This document shows, piece after piece, positions 21,651-30,708 of a stretch of 64,000 nt of DNA (position 1 is the first letter of the stretch; every line of letters begins with the position of its first letter). Source of the stretch: Piscirickettsiaceae bacterium. GTDB taxonomy: Bacteria; Pseudomonadota; Gammaproteobacteria; Nitrosococcales; Methylophagaceae. Position numbers and translations under genes: made by a program. A model generated the notes under the pieces. The model was not told where the DNA came from. It searched no databases and was given only the letters and a program-made list of their open reading frames with translations. The DNA is taken from the NCBI GenBank assembly GCA_013215825.1, contig JABSQN010000003.1:62001-126000 (forward strand). The letters are read 5' to 3'.

Positions 21651-22619
21651 TGGTGCTGTTGCCGTAAATACGGCTCTTCTTGGTGCGGGATAACCTTCAA
21701 TGGTTTTACTTTGATCGTCAGGATCAAGAAAATCAGTTAAGGATTCAAAAGTCATCCAATCGCTTGTACGTTGTTCATCTGTTGTGGTGATAGTGTTATC
21801 GACACAACACACATTTTTAAATCCACAACGTCGCAACCATAACATCATAGTATCAACTGTTGGAAAGAACCACACATTACGCATTTTGGCATAACGCCCT
21901 TCAGGCATTAACACCTCACCCTCTTTTCCTTCAATCACTAATGTTTCTAATACCAACTCACCACCTGAACGTAAACAAGCTCGTAATTCATAGAGATGAT
22001 CGATCGGTGATCGTCGGTGATATAACACACCCATTGAAAATACAGTATCAAAACAGGCTAACTTATCGGGTAAGTCTTCAATACCAATCGGTAAAACATA
22101 ATGATTTTCTTCACCAATATAGCGTTGCATCACATGATATTGCATCACAAAGACTAGGGTTGGATCGATACCAATAACAAGATCGGCACCTTCACCCAGC
22201 ATTCGCCAACCGTGATAACCATTACCACCACCAATATCCAGCACTTTTCGCCCCTCTAAGGGTTGAATATGTGGTAAAACACGATCCCATTTCCAATCCG
22301 ATCGCCATTCGGTATCTATATTGACACCTAATAGTTCATACGGGCCCTTACGCCATGGATGAAATACTTGCAGGTTTTCAATAAATTGCTGTTTATCTGC
22401 ATCTGGTAAATCATCCGCACTGCCAATTTCAACTTTGGATTGAAGTTCAATCTCTATTGCTGTTACATTAGGTAATGCGGCAAGTGCTGATTGCCATTCC
22501 GCCATTTTTCCATGACCATCACTGGCTAATTTTTCAGGGATCTGCTGTTGCAATTGGCTTGACCATTCAGCAAGTCCTAAGTCTTCAAGTTGAGTGAAAA
22601 GTAATGTATAAGGATTCAT
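21648..22619 (-). CDS. cmoB: tRNA U34 carboxymethyltransferase
   Basis: Transfers the carboxymethyl group of carboxy-S-adenosylmethionine to 5-hydroxyuridine at the wobble base, making cmo5U tRNAs. 323 residues, as in E. coli. The SAM-type fold motif is [17 protein letters not shown] near residue 125; the [14 protein letters not shown] and [15 protein letters not shown] segments are diagnostic. It overlaps cmoA by four bases (ATGA) and ends at the terminator 21613-21645. Confidence 0.96.
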   Translation of the reverse strand: MNPYTLLFTQLEDLGLAEWSSQLQQQIPEKLASDGHGKMAEWQSALAALPNVTAIEIELQSKVEIGSADDLPDADKQQFIENLQVFHPWRKGPYELLGVNIDTEWRSDWKWDRVLPHIQPLEGRKVLDIGGGNGYHGWRMLGEGADLVIGIDPTLVFVMQYHVMQRYIGEENHYVLPIGIEDLPDKLACFDTVFSMGVLYHRRSPIDHLYELRACLRSGGELVLETLVIEGKEGEVLMPEGRYAKMRNVWFFPTVDTMMLWLRRCGFKNVCCVDNTITTTDEQRTSDWMTFESLTDFLDPDDQSKTIEGYPAPRRAVFTATAP

Positions 22620-23350
22620 TTAATCGCCACCAAAGACATAAAATTAAAACATTGAAACCACACATCATTAAATTCAAATCCTGCCTGTGTTAAGCGCTGT
22701 TGATGTGTTGCTAATGCTTCAGGGATCAATACATTTTCTAATGCCGACCGTTTTTGACTTATTTCTAAATCACTATAGCCATTAGCGCGTTTAAAATCAT
22801 GATGTATCTCGGTTTGGAAGTGTTGTCGTTCAGGTTCATCAAACGCAATCTTCTCTGACAAAATCAAAATCCCACCCTTATTTAATCCACTATAGATACG
22901 ATTAATTAACGCTAAACGTTGTTCAAGAGGAATAAACTGCAAGGTAAAATTCATCACCACAACCGATGCATTTTCAATATCAACATCAGCAATATCCGCA
23001 TGAATCATCTTGACTACTACATTTGTCGAGGTATCAGAAGCTAAAAGTTGCTGTCCACGCTCAATCATCGCCACTGAATTATCGACCGCAATAATGTCAC
23101 AGTTTAACTGCGTAATATGTTGACGCATTGACAAGCTAACAGCGCCTAAAGAACAACCTAGATCATAGCAATGGCTATCGGGTTGAGCATATCGCCCGGC
23201 TAACACACCAATGGTTGAAATAATGGTGCCATAACCCGGTACTGAACGCTGAATCATATCAGGGAAAACATCCACCACACGTTCATCAAACTGAAAATCA
23301 ACTAACTGTTCTAATGGTGAGGAATAAATTTCATCCTGTTTTTTGACCAT
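22616..23350 (-). CDS. cmoA: Carboxy-S-adenosyl-L-methionine synthase
   Basis: Makes carboxy-SAM from SAM and prephenate for the CmoB step. 244 residues. Rossmann motif [15 protein letters not shown]; the N-terminal [19 protein letters not shown] is the typical CmoA entry, and the [11 protein letters not shown] segment follows. It sits between tsaB and cmoB with one- and four-base overlaps, so all three tRNA modification genes form one coupled unit. Confidence 0.96.
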   Translation of the reverse strand: MVKKQDEIYSSPLEQLVDFQFDERVVDVFPDMIQRSVPGYGTIISTIGVLAGRYAQPDSHCYDLGCSLGAVSLSMRQHITQLNCDIIAVDNSVAMIERGQQLLASDTSTNVVVKMIHADIADVDIENASVVVMNFTLQFIPLEQRLALINRIYSGLNKGGILILSEKIAFDEPERQHFQTEIHHDFKRANGYSDLEISQKRSALENVLIPEALATHQQRLTQAGFEFNDVWFQCFNFMSLVAIK

Positions 23351-24033
23351 TATTGTTCGCCTTTTTTCTTGGCAACATTGTTCCTTAAATAGACCGGTAA
23401 GGCTTGTTCGGCAGATAATAAGCGCCCTGCTTTCGCCTCAATTTGTGCCAGTTTTATAATACTTACCGCTTGTGGATATTGCTCAACACTCACTTGCAAC
23501 AGCTTATCTGCAAACTGTTGATGCAGGAGTTCGCCGTAAACACCCCACCCCGTGCCCACGCCTGCCCACTGTTGATGTGAATTAGGTGAAAATTTCTCTG
23601 GTGGACACACTCTTTCATCGTCAATGACCTGCACAATGCCATTTTCAACCTGATAGCTTGCACAATAAATCTCACCCATGCGCGCATCCATTGCCACTGC
23701 TAAACAGTCAACATCCAATTTATCAGCCGCACCTTGTGCCAATGCTTGTAAAGATGAAATAGGAATCACGGGCACATCACGCGCATAAGCAATGCCCTGT
23801 GCCACACCGACACCGACACGAACCCCAGTAAAAGAACCGGGCCCTCGTCCAAAGGCAACGGCATCAATCATTGAAACACTTGCCCCAGCTTGCTTAAACA
23901 AGTCATCCATCATCCCTAAAATCAAATCAGAATGGCCACGCTGTGTCATTTCGACACGCTGAAACAACTCACCTTGATATAACAAAGCGGCAGAACAAGA
24001 TTCGGTACAGGTATCTAAAGCAAGAATATTCAT
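23350..24033 (-). CDS. tsaB: tRNA threonylcarbamoyladenosine biosynthesis protein TsaB
   Basis: Non-catalytic partner of TsaD in forming t6A37 of ANN-decoding tRNAs. 227 residues of the ASKHA fold. N-terminal ILALDTCTESCSAALL and the GRGPGSFTGVRVGVGVAQGIA loop are characteristic; the metal-binding HxxxH of TsaD is absent, as expected for TsaB. First gene of the tsaB-cmoA-cmoB unit, divergent from a 40-residue gene. Confidence 0.95.
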   Translation of the reverse strand: MNILALDTCTESCSAALLYQGELFQRVEMTQRGHSDLILGMMDDLFKQAGASVSMIDAVAFGRGPGSFTGVRVGVGVAQGIAYARDVPVIPISSLQALAQGAADKLDVDCLAVAMDARMGEIYCASYQVENGIVQVIDDERVCPPEKFSPNSHQQWAGVGTGWGVYGELLHQQFADKLLQVSVEQYPQAVSIIKLAQIEAKAGRLLSAEQALPVYLRNNVAKKKGEQ

Positions 24034-24109
24034 TTGGTAATAAAAAGGTCATTTAACTGAAATAAGTACTCATTATAATTCAATCCAACACTCACGAAGG
24101 AGAAAATAA

Positions 24110-24232
24110 ATGGGCTATTTCATTGATGCCATTTTTGTTGTACGAGAACTACTATTACTCAGTTTTGTAGTGGTGACTTCACCCATGGGTATTGTTGCGG
24201 GTCTGTTACTATTAGACCCTAGTAGTTTATAA
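24110..24232 (+). CDS. 40-residue hydrophobic peptide
   Basis: Short frame ATG 24110 to TAA 24232 with a strong AGGAG nine bases upstream. The product (MGYFIDAIFVVRELLLLSFV onward) is almost entirely hydrophobic, with one Arg-Glu pair, and would form one or two membrane helices. No family is recognised. It lies 38 bases before the next small gene on the same strand, so they may be co-transcribed. Small-protein calls of this size are uncertain. Confidence 0.45.
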   Translation: MGYFIDAIFVVRELLLLSFVVVTSPMGIVAGLLLLDPSSL

Positions 24233-24270
24233 AAAACATTTGCACAATAAGCATTTAATAAGAGGATAAA

Positions 24271-24513
24271 ATGGCAGAAGAACATATTGAAGCACTTGAT
24301 TTAACCGAAAATGGTGATTGGGATGGCGCCCACCAGCTTATTCAAGAAATTCACGATGAACTAGGTTGTTTGATTCATGCCTATTTACACCGTGAAGAAG
24401 GCGATTTAAATAATGCTAATTATTGGTATAGCCAAGCTGGGCGAGACATGCCTGATAATAGCTTAGAACAAGAGTTTGATCGTTTGTATCAACTCGCACA
24501 ATCAAACTCTTGA
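24271..24513 (+). CDS. Small conserved hypothetical protein
   Basis: 80-residue acidic protein with ATG 24271 and an AGAGGAT element upstream. Two helix-pair segments, one with GDWDGAHQLIQEIHDELGCLIH and one with EEGDLNNANYWYSQAGRDMP, look like tetratricopeptide-like or Sel1-like helical hairpins, so it may bind a protein partner. I recognise it only as a small protein common in gammaproteobacteria. It converges with ygiQ 8 bases away. Confidence 0.7.
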   Translation: MAEEHIEALDLTENGDWDGAHQLIQEIHDELGCLIHAYLHREEGDLNNANYWYSQAGRDMPDNSLEQEFDRLYQLAQSNS

Positions 24514-24521
24514 GACACTTA

Positions 24522-26714
24522 CTAACGCCGACGCTTCTTAACAGGTTTTACTTTCGCTCTTGTTCCTATTTCTGTTGAACGTACATGCTGAGTACGGAAA
24601 CTTTTCACATTGCTTGCCGATTTTGTCGCTGTTCTATTACTGCTAAAACGCTTACCTTCTCCCTGCTCACCGGTTCCAGCAGGTTGCCATGTTGGGATTA
24701 AGTGTTTTTTACCATTGCCAATTAAATCTGCCCGGCCCATTTTATTGAGTGCATCACGCAACATCGGCCAGTTTTCTGGATCGTGATAGCGTAAAAACGC
24801 TTTATGCAAACGTCGTACTTTAATACCTTTAGGAACAGCAATATCGCCGCCTCTACGTTTCACTTTTCTTAAGGTGTTTTTTCCTGAGTGATACATCGCC
24901 GCTGCCGCTGACATTGGCGAGGGTAAATAGGCTTGCACTTGATCCGCTCTAAAGCCATTACGTTTTAGCCAAATCGCCAGGTTCAACATGTCTTTATCAG
25001 TCGTGCCAGGATGAGCAGCAATAAAATAGGGGATCAGATATTGTTCTTTGCCCGCTTCTTTTGAAAACTGATCGAACATTTTCTTAAAGGCATCATAAGT
25101 ACCTATACCAGGCTTCATCATTTGATCTAAAGGACCATCTTCCGTATGTTCCGGTGCTATTTTTAAATAGCCACCGACATGATGCGTAACTAATTCTTTC
25201 ACATATTCCGGTGACAAGACAGCAAGGTCATAACGCAAGCCTGAAGCGATTAATACTTTTTTCACACCTGGTAATGCACGTGCTCGTTTATATAATTTTA
25301 TGAGTGGCGTATGGTCGGTGCCTAAGTTTTTACAAATACTTGGGTAAACACACGATAATCGACGGCAACTGGCTTCAATTTTTTTATCATTACAGGCCAG
25401 ACGATACATATTAGCAGTCGGCCCACCTAGATCAGAAATAACGCCGGTAAATCCTGGTGTCGTATCGCGGATCGCTTCAATTTCTTTAATGATCGAGTCT
25501 TCAGAGCGACTTTGAATAATACGTCCTTCATGCTCAGTTATCGAACAGAAGGTACAGCCACCAAAACAACCACGCATGATATTAACTGAGAAACGAATCA
25601 TTTCATAAGCAGGAATGTTTTTATCACCATATTGCTTGTGCGGGACACGTGAATAAGGCAGATCAAACACGCCATCCATTTCTTCTGTCGTCAATGGAAT
25701 CGGTGGTGGGTTCAACCAAACATCACGTTCGCCATGTTGTTGTACCAATGCAAAGGCATTGCCGGGGTTTGTTTCTAAATGCAAGATCCGTGAAGTATGC
25801 GCATATAAAACTTTATCTTCTCTAACGGATTGATAGGCTGGCAAGCGAACAACGGTATGTTCCTTATCGTTCACTTCAGCACGTTTGAAACGAATCACTT
25901 GCGCCCCATCATCCAAGGTGTCTTTTGGCTTAGACTCATCACAGGTTTCAGCCGTTTTCATTTGATAGGGATCCATGGGCGGGTTTAGCTTGCCCGGCGT
26001 ATCAACACTGCTTGAATCTTTTTCCCACCAGCCATCACGGTGACCATGTTTGAAAATAACCGCTGTACCGCGAATATCAGTTATCGCTTTAATATCTTCC
26101 TTACGCGACAAACGATGTGCTATTTCAACAATCTGACGTTCGCCATTACCATATACTAAAATATCGGCTTTGGCATCCATAATGACTGAGCGACGCACCT
26201 TCTCTGACCAATAATCAAAATGCGCGATCCGACGTAAACTTGCCTCAATACCACCAATAATGATCGGTACACCTTTGTAGGCTTCGCGACAACGTTGACT
26301 ATAAGGCACCACACAACGATCAGGACGTTTGCCTCCTTCACCTGCGGCAGTATAGGCATCATTACTACGCATACGACGATCAGAGGTATAGCGATTCACC
26401 ATCGAATCCATATTGCCACCGGTGACACCGAAAAACAGATTGGGCTGACCTAATTGTTTGAAATCGTCGGCACTGTTCCAATCTGGCTGTGAAATAATGC
26501 CAACCCGAAAGCCTTGCGACTCTAATAAGCGGCCAATAATTGCCATACCAAAACTGGGGTGATCGACATAAGCATCCCCCGTTACAATGATAATATCGCA
26601 AGAATCCCAGCCTAGAACATCCATTTCCTCGCGTGACATAGGTAATTGTGAAGCAACACCAAAACGGTGTGCCCAAAATTTTCGATAGGAAAAAAGTGCA
26701 GGAGCAGCTTGCAT
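24522..26714 (-). CDS. ygiQ: YgiQ family radical SAM protein
   Basis: 730 residues; function of the family is not known. The N-terminal part resembles a B12-binding fold ([20 protein letters not shown], then [12 protein letters not shown]). The radical SAM cluster motif is [16 protein letters not shown] (C-x3-C-x2-C) near residue 386. A C-terminal DUF3362-like section ([20 protein letters not shown]) ends in a basic tail ([10 protein letters not shown]). ATG 26714 is the plausible start. It is the last core gene before the defence island at 26.8 kb. Confidence 0.95.
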   Translation of the reverse strand: MQAAPALFSYRKFWAHRFGVASQLPMSREEMDVLGWDSCDIIIVTGDAYVDHPSFGMAIIGRLLESQGFRVGIISQPDWNSADDFKQLGQPNLFFGVTGGNMDSMVNRYTSDRRMRSNDAYTAAGEGGKRPDRCVVPYSQRCREAYKGVPIIIGGIEASLRRIAHFDYWSEKVRRSVIMDAKADILVYGNGERQIVEIAHRLSRKEDIKAITDIRGTAVIFKHGHRDGWWEKDSSSVDTPGKLNPPMDPYQMKTAETCDESKPKDTLDDGAQVIRFKRAEVNDKEHTVVRLPAYQSVREDKVLYAHTSRILHLETNPGNAFALVQQHGERDVWLNPPPIPLTTEEMDGVFDLPYSRVPHKQYGDKNIPAYEMIRFSVNIMRGCFGGCTFCSITEHEGRIIQSRSEDSIIKEIEAIRDTTPGFTGVISDLGGPTANMYRLACNDKKIEASCRRLSCVYPSICKNLGTDHTPLIKLYKRARALPGVKKVLIASGLRYDLAVLSPEYVKELVTHHVGGYLKIAPEHTEDGPLDQMMKPGIGTYDAFKKMFDQFSKEAGKEQYLIPYFIAAHPGTTDKDMLNLAIWLKRNGFRADQVQAYLPSPMSAAAAMYHSGKNTLRKVKRRGGDIAVPKGIKVRRLHKAFLRYHDPENWPMLRDALNKMGRADLIGNGKKHLIPTWQPAGTGEQGEGKRFSSNRTATKSASNVKSFRTQHVRSTEIGTRAKVKPVKKRRR

Positions 26715-26811
26715 AAAACCTCAATGGATGATTTTGTATTGACTTAATTAAGCTATTCTAACAAATAACCACCTATAACACTCGGGAATCAATCAACAAT
26801 ACTAATCACCC

Positions 26812-26902
26812 CGTCATCCCGGTAGGATTTTTAGCCGGGATCTGTGTTTTAAATACTAGATTTCCGCTCAGCTTGACGTGGTAAATCCTGCGGAAATGAA
26901 CG
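26812..26902. repeat. Two-hairpin intergenic repeat (degenerate CGTCATCCCGG-type element)
   Basis: The 308-base gap between ygiQ and the toxin gene holds a compact element bounded by CGTCAT on the left and ATGAACG on the right. Inside are two hairpins: ATCCCGG with CCGGGAT, and ATTTCCGC with GCGGAAAT. This is the layout of the short dispersed repeats common in gammaproteobacterial intergenic DNA. No gene is seen in the rest of the gap. Confidence 0.6.
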
Positions 26903-27022
26903 ATAAATAAACTAATTTCTCTTATCCAGAACTCAGGTTAATCATAATAGTGTAACTCTAAACTTGATTAAATAGTTATCAGTGCTTACACTAGCTCCCA
27001 ATTGGGGAGAAAGTGTTACGTT

Positions 27023-27331
27023 ATGCGAGTAATAGCAAAAAGCACATTAAAAAAGTTTTGGGAAGAACCCACTTACAATGATGCACAAGGTGCAATAGAA
27101 AGCTGGTATGAAGAAGCTATAAAAGCACATTGGCGCTCACCTCAAGATGTTAAGGCACAATATGGTAATGCCAGTATTTGTGGTAATAACCGTGTTGTTT
27201 TTAATATCGCGAGGAACAAATACAGATTAATTGTCGAAATCCAGTATCAAGCAGGCATTGTCTGGATAAAGTTTATTGGTACTCATGCTCAATATGACAA
27301 AATTAAGGTGGAGAATATAAATGAATATTAA
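27023..27331 (+). CDS. higB: HigB-type toxin (mRNA interferase)
   Basis: Type II toxin of the HigB/RelE-like superfamily, expected to cut mRNA on the ribosome. Start ATG 27023 (MRVIAKSTLKKFWE) gives 102 residues; an upstream TTG in frame adds nothing family-like. Typical features are the KKFWEEPTYNDAQGAIESWY helix region, NRVVFNIARNKYRLIV, and the IVWIKFIGTHAQYDKI C-terminus, which together match PF09907 (HigB_toxin). The toxin gene comes first and overlaps the antitoxin gene by 11 bases, the reverse order of most toxin-antitoxin pairs but normal for HigBA. Confidence 0.88.
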   Translation: MRVIAKSTLKKFWEEPTYNDAQGAIESWYEEAIKAHWRSPQDVKAQYGNASICGNNRVVFNIARNKYRLIVEIQYQAGIVWIKFIGTHAQYDKIKVENINEY

Positions 27332-27680
27332 TCCAATTCGTAATGATGACGACTTACAAAAAACCTTTCGTCGCCTTGAAGGGCTATTTCAAGCAAAAGA
27401 AGGCACACAAGAAGCTGATGAGATGGAAATTCTTGTTACCTTAATTGAAGCTTACGAAAATAAAAATTACCCCATTTCGCCACCTGATCCAATTGAAGCT
27501 ATCAAATTCAGAATGGAACAACAGGGATTAACAGCCCGAGATCTTGAAGCATTTATTGGTAGCAGCGGCAGAGTTTCTGAAATCTTAAACCGTAAACGCC
27601 CTTTGAGTTTAAGAATGATAAAATGCCTTCATAAAGAATTACATATTCCTTATGAAAGCTTACTGGCAGATGTTGCATAA
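27321..27680 (+). CDS. higA: HigA-type antitoxin (XRE/HTH)
   Basis: 119-residue antitoxin that should neutralise HigB and repress the operon. The C-terminal helix-turn-helix (GLTARDLEAFIGSSGRVSEI, then NRKRPLSLRMIKCLHKEL) is the DNA-binding part; the acidic N-terminal half (EADEMEILVTLIEAYEN) would cover the toxin. Starts inside higB. The neighbouring Detocs-like cassette and hsdR remnant mark this as a defence island, where such pairs are common. Confidence 0.88.
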   Translation: MNINPIRNDDDLQKTFRRLEGLFQAKEGTQEADEMEILVTLIEAYENKNYPISPPDPIEAIKFRMEQQGLTARDLEAFIGSSGRVSEILNRKRPLSLRMIKCLHKELHIPYESLLADVA

Positions 27681-27842
27681 ATATCGGTTATATTTGAGGA
27701 TGCAATCCTAACTGTTCGAAAATTCCGAATAGTTGCCAATTGTTTCCGTTCACTTTTATTGTAGATGTGAGTTAAATGTTCGCTAATGGTGGCTTTTAAT
27801 TTTTCTTACCTTAAAATATTTAAACGTTATCTTCTTACACCT

Positions 27843-29030
27843 TTAATGATAAACACTCCTACCTTCACTGCCATATTTATCATAAACATGAAGATATACA
27901 TGCTCACAAGCCTTAGGCCATATATCATCATCAAAGCAATCAGGTAGCTCCTGAAACACATCATCAATGATTCTTTGTACTCGGGCTTTTGTCCGTTGTT
28001 TCTTACGCCAGTCAATCACCAATGCTTCACGTAACTTATCAAGCAGCGTCTTCGCAATGCCTTTAACTTTTATTACGCTCTGTCTCAGATAGTGCAACTT
28101 CTTTAGAAAGCAGGTCTAATATTGCCAACTCTTCTTCTGACAATCCTTCTTTAACCGCACGTTTGTCTTCTTCATCAAGCTCATTCACAAAGTTTCTTAG
28201 GTCAATAAAGAACTGCTCAGCTTGATATGCACCCAGATTATATTTCTCAACTAACTCCTGAAATTTAACCTGTAGATCTTGTCGGCTTATATTTCGTTCC
28301 ATCATCTGACCAAGCCGGCGTTCTATGATATTTTTCAAGCGTTCAATGTCAGAACGTTTAGGTTTCTTGGTACGATCAAGCATCTCCGCCAAGGCATCAA
28401 AATCAATATCAGCAATATTAACGGGTTCAGGTAAGTTACTACCAATGTGTACCGTTTCAATAGCAGCTTCAATCAGTTCATTTACCTGCGTTCGGATCAC
28501 ATCCAACACATCCTGATCGTCAACATCCTCACCCGATTTCAACCGCATCTGGCGATAAATGATGCTTAAGGCTACTCGCTGCTTGATATATTGATAGGCT
28601 TGTTGATCTGGTAGTATGGCTTTAAATATACGGTTAATCTGCCTCACAAATGCTGCAAAATCATCTTGTAAGTTAGGATTAAGTAATATCTCACTCGCCT
28701 CATCCAATAATTCCAGCTTATGCAGATCTTCAGTAGAAGCATTAATTATTTCTTGCAAATCAATCTTCTGCTCCGCAAGAAACCCTGTCACTTCGCTGAT
28801 AGCTTTTTCTAACTCGTCAATTAACACCTGTTTACGATTGGCAGGGCTATCAACCTCATAACCATCATCTTCTTTTACAGCACCAGCATATATACCAAGT
28901 GCATTTTGCATAGCACCAAAGATATTAATATAATCTACAATCTATCCCGCTGGTTTACCAGAAAACACCCTATTAGCACGTGCAATAGTCTGCATTAAGG
29001 TGTGATTCTTAAGTGGCTTATCTAAATCAA
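27843..29030 (-). pseudogene. hsdR: Type I restriction enzyme R subunit, C-terminal remnant
   Basis: About 390 codons of an HsdR C-terminal half. It begins at LDKPLKNHTLMQTIARANRVF, the helicase motif VI region. There is an in-frame TAG at 28942-28944 where the family has Leu (GLIVDY), then a helical DUF3387-like domain. A one-base indel at the T4 run 28068-28071 moves the frame into the true tail (WRKKQRTKARVQRIIDDVFQ ... SVYH). The endonuclease and most of the motor are absent, and no hsdM or hsdS is near. The homology starts within a few bases of the dtcC stop, so the cassette next door probably replaced the rest. Confidence 0.9.
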
Positions 29031-30232
29031 TCTCCATTATGCTCATTCTTTTTAACAATCTCTAAAGCAGTTCTTGCGCTTATATAGCTACAGTATTCTT
29101 GAAAATCATCTGATTTACTACTGTCCGCCAAATCAGAAACCGATTTTATACAGATAACCTGCGGAGTTGGTCCTCCCGTTAGGGCTACTGCATAATAAAC
29201 ACCGTAACATTCCATGTCGACAGCGACCATTTTCCTATGCTGGCTTCTAAATATTTTTTGAATCTCAGGTGAAGAAATAACAGAGCTACCCGAAACCATT
29301 GGGCCAACAATTAGCTTACTCACATCAGGTGGTACATTTCCAGAGTACTCAGACTGAAATAATTTAAGTTTTTCTTCAATAGTATGAGAGATTGTGACAA
29401 ACTTCTTAGATGCTTCTTTTTGATCAGAAGCTGATTGTAATGTTCCATTATCATCCCATTTCCCAGCTTGCCAATCCCAACTTTTATCTGCAACAATCAC
29501 ATCACCTATATTTACCTTATCTGAAAAACCTCCACAGATTCCTGTCATAAGCAACATTCTTGGTTTGAACTTTTGAATGAGTATTTCTGTAGCATGAGCT
29601 GCTGCAACTAATCCCATCTGATTCAAATGAGAAAATACAACTTTCTTCTCGACCCCATTAATATTTAAAATACCTTTTGCGGTTAATAATCCTTCTGCCA
29701 ATAACTCTTCGGGCTCAAGTTTGGCTTCCCACGTTGCTAATACGGCCTCAAGCTCAGGCCTCCTTAAAGCCGTTAAAATACAAATATCATAATCATATGT
29801 TGATTGTGCATTTTCAGCATTCCTAAAAAGATTTAATAGGCTCTTAATAGAACATTTCCAATCATCCACGCCAGGTGTAATTAAAAGAATTTGTGATGCA
29901 AGGCCTATAAACTTATCTCTATGCTTTTCAAGTGCATCAGAACAAGCTGTCATTCCTATAATTCGACTAGGAGCCTGACATGTTCCATCATCAATAATCT
30001 GCCGTAACAGCTCGACACTAACATCACCTGTTGCATTTTCATCTTTCCTCGCGGGCAAAAGCACATCAAGAAACATAACATCAAAATAAGTTTTCGAAAG
30101 AATTATTCGGGCTTGGGAAGCATCCGTAGCTTGACATATATCTGAATCAGAAATGCTACTATCTAAAGATAGAATTTCTGATTTTATTGCATTAATTTTT
30201 GATTGGTCATCATCGACTATCAGTAGTTTCAT
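29027..30232 (-). CDS. dtcC: Receiver-nucleoside phosphorylase effector (DtcC-like, Detocs)
   Basis: 401 residues. The N-terminal receiver domain (1-140) has acidic D7-D8-D9, phosphoacceptor D56 in VMFLDVLLP and T95 in IIGMTAC, but where receivers have the conserved lysine it reads ITPG. The C-terminal domain (about 150-395) is a PNP/MTAN-fold nucleosidase: ICILTAL, LMTGICGGF, GDVIVADKSWDW, AVDMECYGVYYA and the catalytic-Asp motif SVSDLADSS. This fusion is the Detocs effector DtcC, described as an ATP nucleosidase that depletes ATP on infection. It starts inside the dtcB stop (TAATG), third gene of the operon. The substrate here is inferred from family. Confidence 0.88.
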   Translation of the reverse strand: MKLLIVDDDQSKINAIKSEILSLDSSISDSDICQATDASQARIILSKTYFDVMFLDVLLPARKDENATGDVSVELLRQIIDDGTCQAPSRIIGMTACSDALEKHRDKFIGLASQILLITPGVDDWKCSIKSLLNLFRNAENAQSTYDYDICILTALRRPELEAVLATWEAKLEPEELLAEGLLTAKGILNINGVEKKVVFSHLNQMGLVAAAHATEILIQKFKPRMLLMTGICGGFSDKVNIGDVIVADKSWDWQAGKWDDNGTLQSASDQKEASKKFVTISHTIEEKLKLFQSEYSGNVPPDVSKLIVGPMVSGSSVISSPEIQKIFRSQHRKMVAVDMECYGVYYAVALTGGPTPQVICIKSVSDLADSSKSDDFQEYCSYISARTALEIVKKNEHNGD

Positions 30233-30708
30233 TATTTTATTATGATCCCAGATGCGGTTATAGCCTTTTTAATTGAAGCTCTCCAATCCCCCAGTAAGCC
30301 AGAATAATAAACTACTTCTAAAAGAGAGGAAGAAAATTTTTCTTGCAAATCCTTCCTCAAAGCATCTAAATCCTTTAATTCTCCAGAGTCCGACACAAAC
30401 TCTTCATATTGAGTAAGAACGATACTGTATGTAGCTGGTGACTCAGTCTCAATAAATCTCAGGATATCCATTCCCCCAAAGCCTTGTGGCTGGCCTCCTC
30501 CAGTATGATCCTTGGCTGCATCATATGTAGGCAAAGACATATCAACAATGGCAAACGTTACCTCATTTAAAGATAATATTTGAATTGCACCTGTAAGAGA
30601 ATTAGCATGTTTTAATGCCACCTCTGGTATTAACTCCTGTAAATAATTTTTCACAGCTCGAAGCTTCGGCTCGTCATCCTCAATTATAAGTACTAATGGC
30701 TCACTCAT
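30232..30708 (-). CDS. dtcB: Stand-alone receiver protein (DtcB-like, Detocs)
   Basis: 158 residues from ATG 30708, which overlaps the dtcA stop by 8 bases and leaves the first receiver strand (PLVLIIEDDE) right at the N-terminus; ATG 30717 and 30735 are alternatives and AGGAG lies upstream of both 30717 and 30708. Acidic E10-D11-D12 and phosphoacceptor D56 (FAIVDMSLP) are present. A Gly-rich loop (TGGGQPQGFGGMD) follows. No output domain exists, and the usual lysine near VYYSGLLGDW is missing. In Detocs, DtcB is described as a phosphate sink that keeps the effector off. Confidence 0.82.
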   Translation of the reverse strand: MSEPLVLIIEDDEPKLRAVKNYLQELIPEVALKHANSLTGAIQILSLNEVTFAIVDMSLPTYDAAKDHTGGGQPQGFGGMDILRFIETESPATYSIVLTQYEEFVSDSGELKDLDALRKDLQEKFSSSLLEVVYYSGLLGDWRASIKKAITASGIIIK

